From: Pseudomonas thermotolerans DSM 14292
Lineage (GTDB): Bacteria > Pseudomonadota > Gammaproteobacteria > Pseudomonadales > Pseudomonadaceae
NCBI RefSeq assembly: GCF_000364625.1
Contig: NZ_KB822599.1
Coordinates: 186,001-250,000, forward strand
Direction: 5' to 3'
Length of the DNA stretch: 64,000 nucleotides
In this document: piece by piece, positions 17,394 through 26,582 of the stretch
How positions within the stretch are numbered: position 1 is the first letter of the stretch
How the letters are laid out: each line of letters starts with the position of its first letter
Made by a program: the position numbers and the translations under genes
Notes under the pieces: generated by a model
Databases searched by the model: none
What the model was told of the DNA's origin: nothing
Seen by the model: only the letters and a program-made list of their open reading frames with translations

Positions 17394-17412
17394 TGATAGC
17401 ATTAGGCTATCA
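17394..17412. promoter_or_regulatory. Inverted repeat upstream of gcbA
   Basis: TGATAGC and GCTATCA are exact inverted repeats separated by ATTAG. They lie 33 bases before the gcbA ATG, at or just downstream of where its -10 region could be. The spacing suits a dimeric DNA-binding protein. No named regulator is identified. Confidence 0.35.
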
Positions 17413-17445
17413 AGCCATGACTCCCGCCGGACGAGAAGTCGAAGT

Positions 17446-19083
17446 ATGGGCGAGCACGAAGATTTCAATCACGACCGCCTCAAGCACCATTTTGCCCAGC
17501 GGGTGATCCATCAGGCTCGGCATGTCCTGGAGGTCTGGCAACGCCTCCAGCATCGCGAGTGGAGCGGCGCCGACATGGCCGAGATGAGCGAGGCCACCGT
17601 CCGCCTGCTGCGCTACGCCGAGCGTTTCCAGCAGACCGAGCACATCGGGCTGGCGCGCAGCATCGAGCGCTGCCTGAATGCCGTGCTGGCTAACAAGGGG
17701 CGGCTCAGCAGCGAGCTGATCAGCGAGCTCAACCTGGCCATGCAGCGCTTGTCGCGCACCGGCCTGCGGCACGGCGACCAGCTCGACCAGGTGTTCCTGC
17801 CGCCGCTACGCAAGCCGGTCTACCTGGCCCTCGAGGACCACGAGCGGGCCCTGCGCCTCGCCCGGCAGATGGAGTCCTTCGGCCTGTCCTGCCGGGCGCT
17901 GGTCGATGCCGCGGCCTTTCAGGCCGCCATGGCCGAGCGCCACCCGGCAGCCATCGTCATGGACGTGGACTTCTCCGGCCCCCGCCACGGCCTGGCCCTG
18001 GCCGAGAACCTCCAGCAGAAGCTGGAACAGAAGCTGCCACTGCTGTTCTTCAGCGAGGCCGACACCGACACCCCGACCCGCCTCGCCGCGGTGCGCGCCG
18101 GCGCCCAGGAATTCTACACCGGCACGCTGGACGCCTCGACGCTCACCGAACGCATCGAGATCCTCACCCGGGTCGCCCAGTACGAGCCCTACCGGGTGCT
18201 GGTGATCGACGACTCGCGCGCCCAGGCCACGCACACCGAGCGCATGCTCAACAACGCCGGAATCGTCACCCAGGTGATCACCGAGCCGCTGCAGGCCCTC
18301 GACGCCCTCGCCGAGTTCCAGCCGGACCTGATCATCCTCGACATGTACATGCCCGAGTGCAGCGGCCCCGAGCTGGCCAAGGTGATCCGCCAGCACGAGC
18401 GCTACGTCAGCGTGCCGATCATCTACCTGTCTGCCGAGGACGACCTGGACAAGCAATTGGACGCCATGGGCGAGGGCGGCGACGACTTCCTCACCAAGCC
18501 GATCAAGCCGCGCCACCTGATCGCCACCGTGCGCACCCGGGCAAGCCGCGCGCGCAACCTCAAGGCGCGCATGGTGCGTGACAGCCTCACCGGCCTGTAC
18601 AACCACACCTACACCCTGCAGTTGCTCGAGGACGCCGCCTCGCGGGCGCGCCGCGACGGCAGGCCGCTGACCTTCGCCATGCTCGACATCGACCACTTCA
18701 AGAAGGTCAACGACACTTATGGCCACCCGATGGGCGACCGGGTCATCAAGAGCCTGGCGCTGTTCCTCAAGCAGCGCCTGCGCAAGACCGACCACATCGG
18801 CCGCTACGGTGGCGAGGAGTTCGCGGTGATCCTGCCGGACACCGACCTGGACACCGCCGCCAAGGTGCTCGACGAGATCCGCCGGCGCTTCTCCGAGATC
18901 ATCTACCCGGCCGAGCCGGAAGACCTCCGCTGCACCTTCAGCTGCGGCATCGCCGAACTGGCCGAGGGCATGGACTGCAACACCCTGTCCAAGCAGGCCG
19001 ACGAGGCGCTCTACGTGGCCAAGCGCGGCGGGCGCAACCGGGTGGAGATCCACCGGGTGGCGCTCCACCGCGACGAAGCGTGA
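17446..19083 (+). CDS. gcbA: Response-regulator diguanylate cyclase, GcbA-like
   Basis: The 545-residue protein starts with a helical region that looks like an HPt domain but lacks the phosphate-accepting histidine (about 1-115). A degenerate receiver follows (about 125-245). It keeps an aspartate in IVMDVDF but lacks the conserved lysine. Next comes a good receiver (about 250-370: VLVIDD, LIILDMYMPE, LTKP), then a GGDEF domain. GGEEF is at 455-459 and the I-site RKTD at 446-449. Position just before ctpL and dsbD matches, from memory, P. aeruginosa PA4843 (GcbA/AdcA), which promotes initial attachment and is linked to biofilm dispersal. The start MGEHED was chosen over a further-upstream open frame, which is not coding-like. 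Confidence 0.88.
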   Translation: MGEHEDFNHDRLKHHFAQRVIHQARHVLEVWQRLQHREWSGADMAEMSEATVRLLRYAERFQQTEHIGLARSIERCLNAVLANKGRLSSELISELNLAMQRLSRTGLRHGDQLDQVFLPPLRKPVYLALEDHERALRLARQMESFGLSCRALVDAAAFQAAMAERHPAAIVMDVDFSGPRHGLALAENLQQKLEQKLPLLFFSEADTDTPTRLAAVRAGAQEFYTGTLDASTLTERIEILTRVAQYEPYRVLVIDDSRAQATHTERMLNNAGIVTQVITEPLQALDALAEFQPDLIILDMYMPECSGPELAKVIRQHERYVSVPIIYLSAEDDLDKQLDAMGEGGDDFLTKPIKPRHLIATVRTRASRARNLKARMVRDSLTGLYNHTYTLQLLEDAASRARRDGRPLTFAMLDIDHFKKVNDTYGHPMGDRVIKSLALFLKQRLRKTDHIGRYGGEEFAVILPDTDLDTAAKVLDEIRRRFSEIIYPAEPEDLRCTFSCGIAELAEGMDCNTLSKQADEALYVAKRGGRNRVEIHRVALHRDEA

Positions 19084-19094
19084 TCCGCGTCACG

Positions 19095-19123
19095 CCGTCA
19101 TAAAGCCGTAACCAAACCGCAAT
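19095..19123 (+). promoter_or_regulatory. Pho box (PhoB binding array) upstream of ctpL
   Basis: Three 7-base units, CCGTCAT, CCGTAAC and CCGCAAT, start at 19095, 19106 and 19117. They are exactly 11 bases apart and separated by four-base A-rich spacers (AAAG, CAAA). This is the architecture of PhoB boxes (CTGTCAT repeats with an 11-base period). It lies 40-70 bases before the ctpL ATG. From memory, ctpL of P. aeruginosa is a phosphate-starvation chemoreceptor, so the site fits the gene. Confidence 0.65.
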
Positions 19124-19162
19124 AACCTGCGGGGCATCGCCTAGGTCGTTTTCCGGTGTCCC

Positions 19163-21125
19163 ATGCGTCTCAAGCAGCTCACCAATCTCTCCACCGCCCT
19201 CCTCGTCACCGCCTGCGTCGCCCTCGGCGCCACCCTGTGGTGGTCGGAGCGGACACTGGAGCAGCCCTACCTGCTGATGCAGCGCTACCTCAACCTGTCC
19301 CAGCAGTTCCAGCACCAGGTCGCCGACAACGTGCAGGCCTATCTGGCCAGCGGCGATGCCCTGCGCCACAGCCAGGCCAGCCAGGCCATCGTCGACCTCG
19401 AAGGCCGGTTGGGCGAACTGCCTGTAGCGCTGGCCGAGCAGCTGCGCCCGAGCCTGGAAGAGCTGCGCCAGTTCGTCTCCACCGACCTGCTGGCCGCCGG
19501 CAAGCTGGCCGGCGACCCACAGGGCCTGTTGCTGCAAGCGGAGCGGGAGATGGGCGGCGCCCTCGAACAGCTGGCCAAGTACGCCGCCGACAGCGCCAGC
19601 GCGGACGCCGGTGCCTACCAGGCGGCACTCTTCTCCGCCGCCCAGCACCTGGCCCGCCTGGGCCATGCGCGCGGCAAGCTGGTCGGTAGCGGGCGCGACG
19701 AACTGGCCGCCGACGTCGAGCGCGAACTGGCCATCCTCGCCCAGCAGAGCGCCCGGCTGGACGGGCTGCCGCTGCTGGGAGTGACCGCGCAGGAAGAGAC
19801 CGGCAACGACTTCGCCGCCCTGCTCGGCCTCGATCAGGGCGAGGAGCAGACCGAGGCCGAAGACCAGGGCATCGCCCTCAAGCGCGAGCTGGCCAGCCTG
19901 ATCAAGCGCTACCCGGCCGAGCTGGCCCGCACCCGCGCCCTGATCGAGCAGCGCAGCGCGCTGGCTACCGCCAGTGCGGCCAAGGTGGCGCAGCTGCAGC
20001 AGGCATTGGCCGCCCTGGAGCCGGCGGTACGCGCCGAGCACGGGCGCATCCAGGGTGAGGTACGCCTGATCCAGGGCCTGGCGATCGGCCTGATCCTGCT
20101 CATCGCCCTGCTCCTGGACCAGATCCAGCGGCGCATGAGCCATGTCCTGACGCGCCTGGCCCCGGCCCTGTCGACCTGGGCCGCCGGCGATTTCGCCGCC
20201 GACATCCAGCTGCAGGCGCGTACCCGCGAGATGCGCGATATCGAGGACTCGCTCAACCGCCTGCGCCGCTACCTGGTCGAGCTGGTCGGCACCATCCACC
20301 AGCACGCCGGCGAGGTGGCCGGCAGCAGCCGCACCCTGGCCGAGCTGAGCCAGGGCCTGCACGGCGGCGCCGAGCGCCAGCTGGCCGATAACCGCGCAGA
20401 TCCGCGACGCCCTGGGCGAGCTGGAGCACACCATCGCCAGCGTCGCCGCCGACGCCAGCCAGGCCGCCGAGGCCAGTCGCGCCGCCAGCCGTGCCGTGGA
20501 ACAGGGCCAGCGGGTCATCGAGCAGAGTCTCACCGGCCTGCATGCGCTGGTCGGCGAGGTGCAGGGCAACGCCCAGTCCATCGAACAGCTGGCCGCCGAG
20601 ACCGCCACCATCGGCTCGGTGCTGACGGTGATCCGTGGCGTGGCCGAGCAGACCAACCTGCTCGCCCTCAACGCCGCCATCGAGGCGGCGCGCGCCGGCG
20701 AGATGGGCCGCGGCTTCGCCGTGGTGGCCGAGGAGGTGCGCTCGCTGGCCCAGCGCACCAGCGGCGCCACCGAGGAAATCCAGCAGCTGATCGCCCGCCT
20801 GCAGCAGGCCGCCCAGCAGTCGGTGGCGGCCATGCGCGCCCAGGTCGAGCACGCCGAGGCCACCGCCGGCCAGGCCGAACAGGCCGATGGCGCGCTGGAC
20901 GAGGTGGTCGGCGCGATCCGCACCATCGCCAGCATGGCCGAGCGCATCGCCGAGGCCACCGCCCAGCAGGGCGGCGCGGCCAGCGAGATCCGCGACCGCA
21001 GCGAGCGCATCCACAGCCTCGGCGGCGACAACCTCAGCCGTATCGGCGAGGCCCGCGCCCAGGGCGAGCAGCTGCTGCAGCTGGCCACCCAGCTGCACAC
21101 GGCGGTGCAAGCCTTCCGCGTCTAG
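19163..21125 (+). pseudogene. ctpL: CtpL-like methyl-accepting chemotaxis protein, interrupted by a one-base insertion
   Basis: The first frame (from 19163) encodes a membrane segment (about 9-29), a long helical periplasmic sensor of about 270 residues, a second membrane segment (about 305-325) and HAMP-like sequence up to [14 protein letters not shown] near 20389. One extra base at 20388-20391 (GAT-A-ACC) then throws it out of frame. The other frame continues as [14 protein letters not shown] and contains the MCP hairpin with [18 protein letters not shown], ending at 21125. Repaired, it would be about 653 residues. Position between gcbA and dsbD matches the CtpL phosphate-taxis receptor of P. 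aeruginosa, and a Pho box precedes it. As read, the shifted frame stays open all the way into dsbD, which is an artefact. It could be a true pseudogene or a sequencing error. Confidence 0.85.
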
Positions 21126-21232
21126 CCGCACGTCGGCCGGCAATATCCGCTGACACCCTGCGCCCACGGGTCGCCTGTGGCCGGGCGAACGACTTGGGTA
21201 TGATGTCGGCACTTCTTTCGTGCGAGTCTGTC

Positions 21233-23026
21233 ATGCGCCGTCTGCTGCCCCTGTTCCTGCTGCTGTTCACCCTGCCCGCGCTGGCCGGCCTGTTCGAGGA
21301 CCCGGCGCCGCGTGGCATCATCGACGACGCCCCGCTGAACAACAGCGGCGATTTCCTGCCGGTGCGCGAGGCCTTCCGCCTGAGCCTGGTGGAAAGCGGC
21401 GAGAAGTCGGTGAAGCTGCGCTTCGTCAACGCCGAGGGCTACTACCTCTACAAGCACCGTTTCAGCTTTCGCATCGAGCCCAGCGACCTGGCCCGCGGCG
21501 AGGCCGTATTGCCGCCCGGCGAGGCCAAGCACGACGAGTACTTCGGCGACGTCGAGGTGTACTACGGCATCACCGACATAACGCTGCCGATCGACAACCC
21601 CATCGGCCTGCCCTTCACCATCCATGTCGGCTACCAGGGCTGCGCCGACAAGGGCCTGTGCTACCCGCCGGAGAGCGAGCGCATCGAGGTCGATGGCCAG
21701 GGCGAGGCGCAGCCCGCCGCCCCTAGCGCCAGCCCGGCGCCGGCCACCGCGCCGAGCGGCTGGACCTGGAAGGAACTGGCGCTGTTCTTCCTCGGCGGCC
21801 TGGCCCTGACCTTCACCCCCTGCGTGCTGCCGATGCTGCCGATCCTCACCGGCGTGGTGCTGCGTGGCCAGCCCGGCGGCGCCCGCGGCCTGGTGCTGTC
21901 GCTGGCCTATGTGCTGCCGATGGCGCTGAGCTTCGCCATCCTCGGCGCGCTGATGGGCCTGTTCGGTGCCGAGCTCAACCTACAGGCGCGCCTGCAGTCG
22001 CCCTGGGTGCTGGTGCCCTTCGCCATCTTCTTCACCCTGTTCGGCGCCGCTAGCCTGGGCTTCCTCGAACTGCGCATGCCGGCCGCCATCGACGCCCCGC
22101 TGCAGCGCCTGAGCCAGCGCCTGCACGGCGGCACCATCTTCAGCGCCGCCGCCCTCGGCGTGCTCTCCAGCCTGCTGGTGTCGCCCTGCGTGTCGGCGCC
22201 GCTGGCCGGCGCCCTGCTGTATATCAGCAGCAGCGGCGACGCCCTCGGCGGCGGCCTCAAGCTGCTCGCCCTGGGCCTGGGCATGGGCGCGCCGCTGGTG
22301 CTGTTCGCCGTCGGCGGCGGCGCCCTGCTGCCGAAGTCCGGCCCCTGGATGGTCACCGTGCGCAACGCCTTCGGCGCCCTGCTGATGGCGGTGGCCGTAT
22401 GGCTGCTGGAGCGCGTGGTGCCCGGCCCGGTCGCCCTGGCCCTGTGGGGCCTGCTGGCTGCCGGCATCGCCCTGTGGCTGGGCGTGCTGGAGCTGACGCC
22501 CAAGACCCACCACCAGAAGCTGGCGCAGCTGCTCGGCCTGCCGCTGCTGGTGTACGCGGTGATCGCCTGGATCGGTGCCCTGCAGGGCGAGGGCGACCCG
22601 CTGCGCCCGCTGGGTCGCGCCGAGGCCGCCGTCGTCGCCACGGCGGGTGCGCCTGCGCACGGCGAGTGGCAGACCGTCACCACCCCGGCCGAGCTGGATA
22701 GTGCCCTGGCCGCGGCCAAGGCCGCCGGCGAGCCGGTGCTGCTCGACTGGTATGCCGACTGGTGCATCAGCTGCAAGGTGATCGAGCGGGAGGTGTTCGG
22801 CGACCCGGACGTCCGCGAGCGGCTCGCCGCCTATCGCCTGCTGCGCTTCGACATCACCGCCAGCACCCCCGAGCAGCGCGCCCTGCTGGATCGCTACCGG
22901 CTGTTCGGCCCGCCGGCTATCCTGTTCTTCGCCCCCGACGGCGAGGAGCGCGCCGACCTGCGGGTGGTCGGCGAGATCACCCGCAGGGAGTTCGCCGAGC
23001 GGCTGGCCAAGGCCGACCCGAAGTAA
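21233..23026 (+). CDS. dsbD: Thiol:disulfide interchange protein DsbD
   Basis: The 597-residue inner membrane protein moves electrons from cytoplasmic thioredoxin to periplasmic disulfide isomerases and cytochrome c maturation proteins. A signal peptide (about 1-18, ending ALA) is followed by three parts. The N-terminal immunoglobulin-like domain has redox cysteines C137 and C143. The eight-helix membrane domain has cysteines in TPCVLPMLP (about C197) and SPCVSAP. The C-terminal thioredoxin-like domain has the CISC active site (C511, C514). All six redox cysteines are visible. The ATG at 21233 was chosen because it opens the signal peptide; ATGs at 21200 and 21203 are possible but would add a poor leader. 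The ribosome site is weak. Confidence 0.93.
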   Translation: MRRLLPLFLLLFTLPALAGLFEDPAPRGIIDDAPLNNSGDFLPVREAFRLSLVESGEKSVKLRFVNAEGYYLYKHRFSFRIEPSDLARGEAVLPPGEAKHDEYFGDVEVYYGITDITLPIDNPIGLPFTIHVGYQGCADKGLCYPPESERIEVDGQGEAQPAAPSASPAPATAPSGWTWKELALFFLGGLALTFTPCVLPMLPILTGVVLRGQPGGARGLVLSLAYVLPMALSFAILGALMGLFGAELNLQARLQSPWVLVPFAIFFTLFGAASLGFLELRMPAAIDAPLQRLSQRLHGGTIFSAAALGVLSSLLVSPCVSAPLAGALLYISSSGDALGGGLKLLALGLGMGAPLVLFAVGGGALLPKSGPWMVTVRNAFGALLMAVAVWLLERVVPGPVALALWGLLAAGIALWLGVLELTPKTHHQKLAQLLGLPLLVYAVIAWIGALQGEGDPLRPLGRAEAAVVATAGAPAHGEWQTVTTPAELDSALAAAKAAGEPVLLDWYADWCISCKVIEREVFGDPDVRERLAAYRLLRFDITASTPEQRALLDRYRLFGPPAILFFAPDGEERADLRVVGEITRREFAERLAKADPK

Positions 23027-23108
23027 CGAAACGGTCACAAAGAGACGCTGGAGCCACTTCCGCGTTCTGCAACGAAAAGCCGCAAATCTGCCGGCTACTC
23101 CCGGGAAC

Positions 23109-23137
23109 TGGACAGACTGCGGGCGGTCCGGCATAGT
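23109..23137 (+). promoter_or_regulatory. Candidate sigma-70 promoter for aroQ (and accBC)
   Basis: TGGACA at 23109-23114 and CATAGT at 23132-23137 are separated by 17 bases and end 32 bases before the aroQ ATG. The match to TTGACA/TATAAT is good for a GC-rich genome. Confidence 0.45.
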
Positions 23138-23169
23138 CCCGCAATTTCCATCCCCCAGGTATTCCCCCC

Positions 23170-23613
23170 ATGGCCCATCTGCTGGTCCTTCACGGCCCCA
23201 ACCTCAACCTACTCGGCACCCGCGAGCCGGGCGTCTACGGCTCGATCACCCTCGACACCATCAACCAGGATCTGCAACGCCGTGCCGAGGCCGCCGGCCA
23301 TCGCCTCAGCCACCTGCAGAGCAACGCCGAGCACGTACTGATCGAGCGCATTCATGCGGCGAAAGGCGAGGGAGTCGAGTTCATCATCATCAATCCGGCG
23401 GCTTTTACCCACACCAGCGTCGCATTACGTGACGCATTGCTGGCGGTGAGCATCCCATTCATCGAAGTGCACCTGTCCAACGTGCACAAACGCGAACCCT
23501 TCCGCCATCACTCCTACTTCTCCGACGTCGCGGTGGGAGTGATCTGCGGCCTCGGCGCCAGCGGCTACCGCCTGGCGCTGGAGGCCGCCCTGGAACAACT
23601 GGCCGCCGCCTGA
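23170..23613 (+). CDS. aroQ: 3-dehydroquinate dehydratase, type II
   Basis: This 147-residue cytoplasmic enzyme converts 3-dehydroquinate to 3-dehydroshikimate in the shikimate pathway. The type II family forms dodecamers. Signature regions are [17 protein letters not shown], with the catalytic Tyr near 23, [11 protein letters not shown] with Asn 75 and His 81, and [17 protein letters not shown] with His 101. Length matches the family. It is followed after 46 bases by accB, a conserved aroQ-accB-accC arrangement in Pseudomonas, so the three genes are probably co-transcribed. Confidence 0.96.
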   Translation: MAHLLVLHGPNLNLLGTREPGVYGSITLDTINQDLQRRAEAAGHRLSHLQSNAEHVLIERIHAAKGEGVEFIIINPAAFTHTSVALRDALLAVSIPFIEVHLSNVHKREPFRHHSYFSDVAVGVICGLGASGYRLALEAALEQLAAA

Positions 23614-23659
23614 ATTGCGGCCCGAACGCCCGTGAACAGCCCTTGGGAGTTGATGCTTA

Positions 23660-24130
23660 ATGGATATTCGTAAAGTCAAGAAACTGATCGAGCTGCTGGA
23701 AGAGTCCGGTATCGACGAGCTGGAGATCCGCGAGGGCGAAGAGTCCGTGCGCATCAGCCGCCACAGCAAGAGCGTCGCCGCCCAGCCGGTGTACGCCGCC
23801 GCCCCGGCCCCGACTGCCGCCCCTGCCGTTGCTGCCCCGGTCGCCGCTCCCGCCGCCGAAGCCGGTGAAGCCCCTGCCGCCGCGCCCAAGCTGAACGGCA
23901 CCGTGGTCCGCTCGCCGATGGTCGGCACCTTCTACCGCGCACCGTCGCCCACCTCGCCGAACTTCGTGGAAGTCGGCCAGACCGTGAAGAAAGGCGACGT
24001 GCTGTGCATCGTCGAAGCCATGAAGATGATGAACCACATCGAGGCCGAGGTCAGCGGCGTCATCGAGTCCATCCTGGTGGAAAACGGCCAGCCGGTTGAG
24101 TACGACCAACCCCTGTTCACCATCGTCTGA
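23660..24130 (+). CDS. accB: Biotin carboxyl carrier protein of acetyl-CoA carboxylase
   Basis: The 156-residue protein carries the biotin used by acetyl-CoA carboxylase in fatty acid synthesis. It has an N-terminal helical segment, a flexible Ala/Pro-rich linker (about 38-78) and a C-terminal biotinyl domain. The biotinylated lysine is K122 in EAMKMMNH. An AccB-type thumb loop is present around [12 protein letters not shown]. The ATG follows GGGAG. accC starts 17 bases after the stop. Confidence 0.96.
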   Translation: MDIRKVKKLIELLEESGIDELEIREGEESVRISRHSKSVAAQPVYAAAPAPTAAPAVAAPVAAPAAEAGEAPAAAPKLNGTVVRSPMVGTFYRAPSPTSPNFVEVGQTVKKGDVLCIVEAMKMMNHIEAEVSGVIESILVENGQPVEYDQPLFTIV

Positions 24131-24147
24131 TGCGCGGGGAGCCTGCA

Positions 24148-25503
24148 ATGCAGAAGCTGGAAAAAGTCCTGATCGCCAACCGTGGCGAAATTGCCCTGCG
24201 CATCCTGCGCGCCTGCAAGGAAATGGGCATCAAGACGGTAGCGGTCTACTCCACCGCCGACCGTGACCTGATGCACCTGGGCCTGGCCGACGAAACCGTA
24301 TGCATCGGCCCGGCCCCTGGCGCGCAGTCCTACCTGAACATCCCGGCCATCATCTCCGCCGCCGAAGTCACCGGCGCCACCGCGATCCATCCGGGCTACG
24401 GATTCCTCGCCGAGAACGCCGACTTCGCCGAGCAGGTGGAGAACTCCGGCTTCAAGTTCGTCGGCCCGACCGCCGAGGTGATCCGTCTGATGGGCGACAA
24501 GGTGTCCGCCAAGGAGGCCATGAAGAAGGCCGGCGTGCCCACCGTGCCGGGCTCCGACGGCCCGCTGCCGGAGGACGAGGAGACCGCCCTGGCGATCGCC
24601 CGCGAGGTCGGCTACCCGGTGATCATCAAGGCCGCCGGCGGCGGCGGCGGCCGCGGCATGCGCGTGGTCCACGACGAGGAAGACCTGATCAAATCGGCCA
24701 AGCTGACCCGCACCGAGGCCGGCGCCGCCTTCGGCAACGAGATGGTCTACCTGGAGAAGTTCCTCGGTAACCCGCGCCACGTCGAGGTGCAGGTACTCGC
24801 CGACGGCCAGGGCAACGCCATCCACCTCTACGACCGTGACTGCTCGCTGCAGCGCCGCCACCAGAAGGTCCTCGAGGAAGCCCCCGCCCCGCTGATCGAC
24901 GAGAAGGCCCGCGCCGAGGTGCTGGAACGCTGCGTGCAGGCCTGCATCGAGATCGGCTACCGCGGTGCCGGCACCTTCGAGTTCCTCTACGAGGACGGCC
25001 GTTTTTACTTCATCGAGATGAACACCCGCGTGCAGGTGGAACACCCGGTGACCGAGATGGTGACCGGCGTGGACATCGTCAAGGAGATGCTCAGCATCGC
25101 CGCCGGCAACAAGCTGTCGATCAAGCAGGAGGACGTGGTGCTGCGTGGCCACGCCCTGGAATGCCGCATCAACGCCGAGGATCCGGACAACTTCATGCCC
25201 TGCCCGGGCAAGGTGAAGACCTTCCACGCCCCCGGCGGCAACGGCATCCGCGTCGACTCTCACCTGTACAGCGGCTACTCGGTGCCGCCGAACTACGACT
25301 CGCTGATCGGCAAGCTGATCGCCTACGGCAACGACCGCGACGAGGCCCTGGCACGCATGCGCAACGCCCTCGACGAAATCGTCGTGGACGGCATCAAGAC
25401 CAACGTGCCACTGCACCGCGACCTGGTGCGCGACAAAGGCTTCATCAAGGGTGGGGTGAACATCCACTATCTGGAGAAGAAGCTGGGCATGGATCGCCAC
25501 TGA
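24148..25503 (+). CDS. accC: Biotin carboxylase subunit of acetyl-CoA carboxylase
   Basis: The 451-residue protein uses ATP and bicarbonate to carboxylate the biotin on AccB. The family start [18 protein letters not shown], the ATP-grasp glycine loop [11 protein letters not shown] and the active-site region [14 protein letters not shown] are all present. The start at 24148 was chosen over the open codon at 24130 because GGGGAG precedes it at proper distance and homologues begin here. It is the last gene of the aroQ-accB-accC unit and is followed by a strong terminator. Confidence 0.97.
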   Translation: MQKLEKVLIANRGEIALRILRACKEMGIKTVAVYSTADRDLMHLGLADETVCIGPAPGAQSYLNIPAIISAAEVTGATAIHPGYGFLAENADFAEQVENSGFKFVGPTAEVIRLMGDKVSAKEAMKKAGVPTVPGSDGPLPEDEETALAIAREVGYPVIIKAAGGGGGRGMRVVHDEEDLIKSAKLTRTEAGAAFGNEMVYLEKFLGNPRHVEVQVLADGQGNAIHLYDRDCSLQRRHQKVLEEAPAPLIDEKARAEVLERCVQACIEIGYRGAGTFEFLYEDGRFYFIEMNTRVQVEHPVTEMVTGVDIVKEMLSIAAGNKLSIKQEDVVLRGHALECRINAEDPDNFMPCPGKVKTFHAPGGNGIRVDSHLYSGYSVPPNYDSLIGKLIAYGNDRDEALARMRNALDEIVVDGIKTNVPLHRDLVRDKGFIKGGVNIHYLEKKLGMDRH

Positions 25504-25541
25504 CGCCTGCACCCGCAGGCAGTATCATGCGAAGCCCAAGG

Positions 25542-25574
25542 GGGAGCGGCACAGTGCCGCTCCCTCGCTTTTTC
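25542..25574 (+). terminator. Rho-independent terminator after accC
   Basis: GGGAGCGGC (25542-25550) and GCCGCTCCC (25556-25564) form a perfect nine-base stem with an ACAGT loop, followed by CGCTTTTT. A smaller hairpin, GCCTGC and GCAGGC around ACCC, lies at 25505-25520. This ends the accBC transcript. Confidence 0.85.
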
Positions 25575-25623
25575 CAGTACCGGAAAGCCCGCCGCTTCCG
25601 GCCATGCCTGAAGGGAGCCCTCC

Positions 25624-26502
25624 ATGCCCTGGCTACAAGTCCGTCTCGCCATCACCCCGGAACAGGCGCAAACCTACGAGGACGCCCTGCTCGACGTCGG
25701 CGCCGTGTCGGTGACCTTCATGGACGCCGAGGACCAGCCGATCTTCGAGCCCGACCTGGGCACCACGCCGCTCTGGACGCACACCCACCTGCTCGCCCTG
25801 TTCGAGGCCGACGCCGACCCCGACCAGGTGTTCGCCCACCTGCAGCTGCTCACCGGCAAGCCGCTGCCCGAGCATCAGGTCGAGCACATCGAGGACCAGG
25901 ACTGGGAGCGCAGCTGGATGGACAACTTCCAGCCGCTGCGCTTCGGCCGGCGCCTATGGATCGTGCCCAGCTGGCACGAAGCGCCCGAGCCGGAGGCGGT
26001 CAACCTGCTGCTCGACCCCGGCCTGGCCTTCGGCACCGGTACCCACCCGACCACCGCGCTGTGTCTGGAATGGCTGGACGGCCAGGAACTGACCGGCTGT
26101 GAGGTGCTGGACTTCGGCTGCGGCTCGGGGATCCTGGCCATCGCCGCGCTGCTGCTCGGCGCCGAGCGAGCGGTGGGCACCGACATCGACCCCCAGGCCC
26201 TGCAAGCCTCCCGCGACAACGCCAGCCGCAACGGCATCGCGCCGGAACGCTTCCCGGTCTACCTGCCGGCCGACCTGCCGCGCCAGCCGGCCGACGTGGT
26301 GGTCGCCAACATCCTCGCCGGCCCCCTAGTGGAGCTGGCCGCGCAGATCAGCGCACTGGTCAAGCCCGGCGGCCGCCTGGCGCTGTCCGGCATCCTCGCC
26401 GAGCAGGCCGAGGCGGTACGCGCCGCCTACGCCGGGGATTTCGACCTCGACCCGACCGCCGAGAAGGACGGCTGGGTGCGGATCAGCGGGGTACGGCGCT
26501 GA
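25624..26502 (+). CDS. prmA: Ribosomal protein L11 methyltransferase
   Basis: This is a 292-residue SAM-dependent methyltransferase that trimethylates ribosomal protein L11. The N-terminal ferredoxin-like substrate-recognition domain (about 1-60) opens [16 protein letters not shown]. The catalytic domain has [15 protein letters not shown], the SAM-binding [15 protein letters not shown] and the [14 protein letters not shown] motif. Length agrees with the family. The start follows AAGGGAG. It stands between the accBC terminator and the zinc-ribbon gene. Confidence 0.95.
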   Translation: MPWLQVRLAITPEQAQTYEDALLDVGAVSVTFMDAEDQPIFEPDLGTTPLWTHTHLLALFEADADPDQVFAHLQLLTGKPLPEHQVEHIEDQDWERSWMDNFQPLRFGRRLWIVPSWHEAPEPEAVNLLLDPGLAFGTGTHPTTALCLEWLDGQELTGCEVLDFGCGSGILAIAALLLGAERAVGTDIDPQALQASRDNASRNGIAPERFPVYLPADLPRQPADVVVANILAGPLVELAAQISALVKPGGRLALSGILAEQAEAVRAAYAGDFDLDPTAEKDGWVRISGVRR

Positions 26503-26582
26503 CGGCCAGTCGCCTTCGGTGCAGCTCACGGCTCCGGATCAGGTAGACTAGCCGCCGTTTTCCCCAATCCCTCGGACCCGGC

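Noticed and set aside
19163..23026. Apparent 1287-residue MCP-DsbD fusion protein
   Set aside because: The middle section is the wrong frame of the MCP gene. The frameshift near 20390 accidentally leaves an open frame into dsbD.
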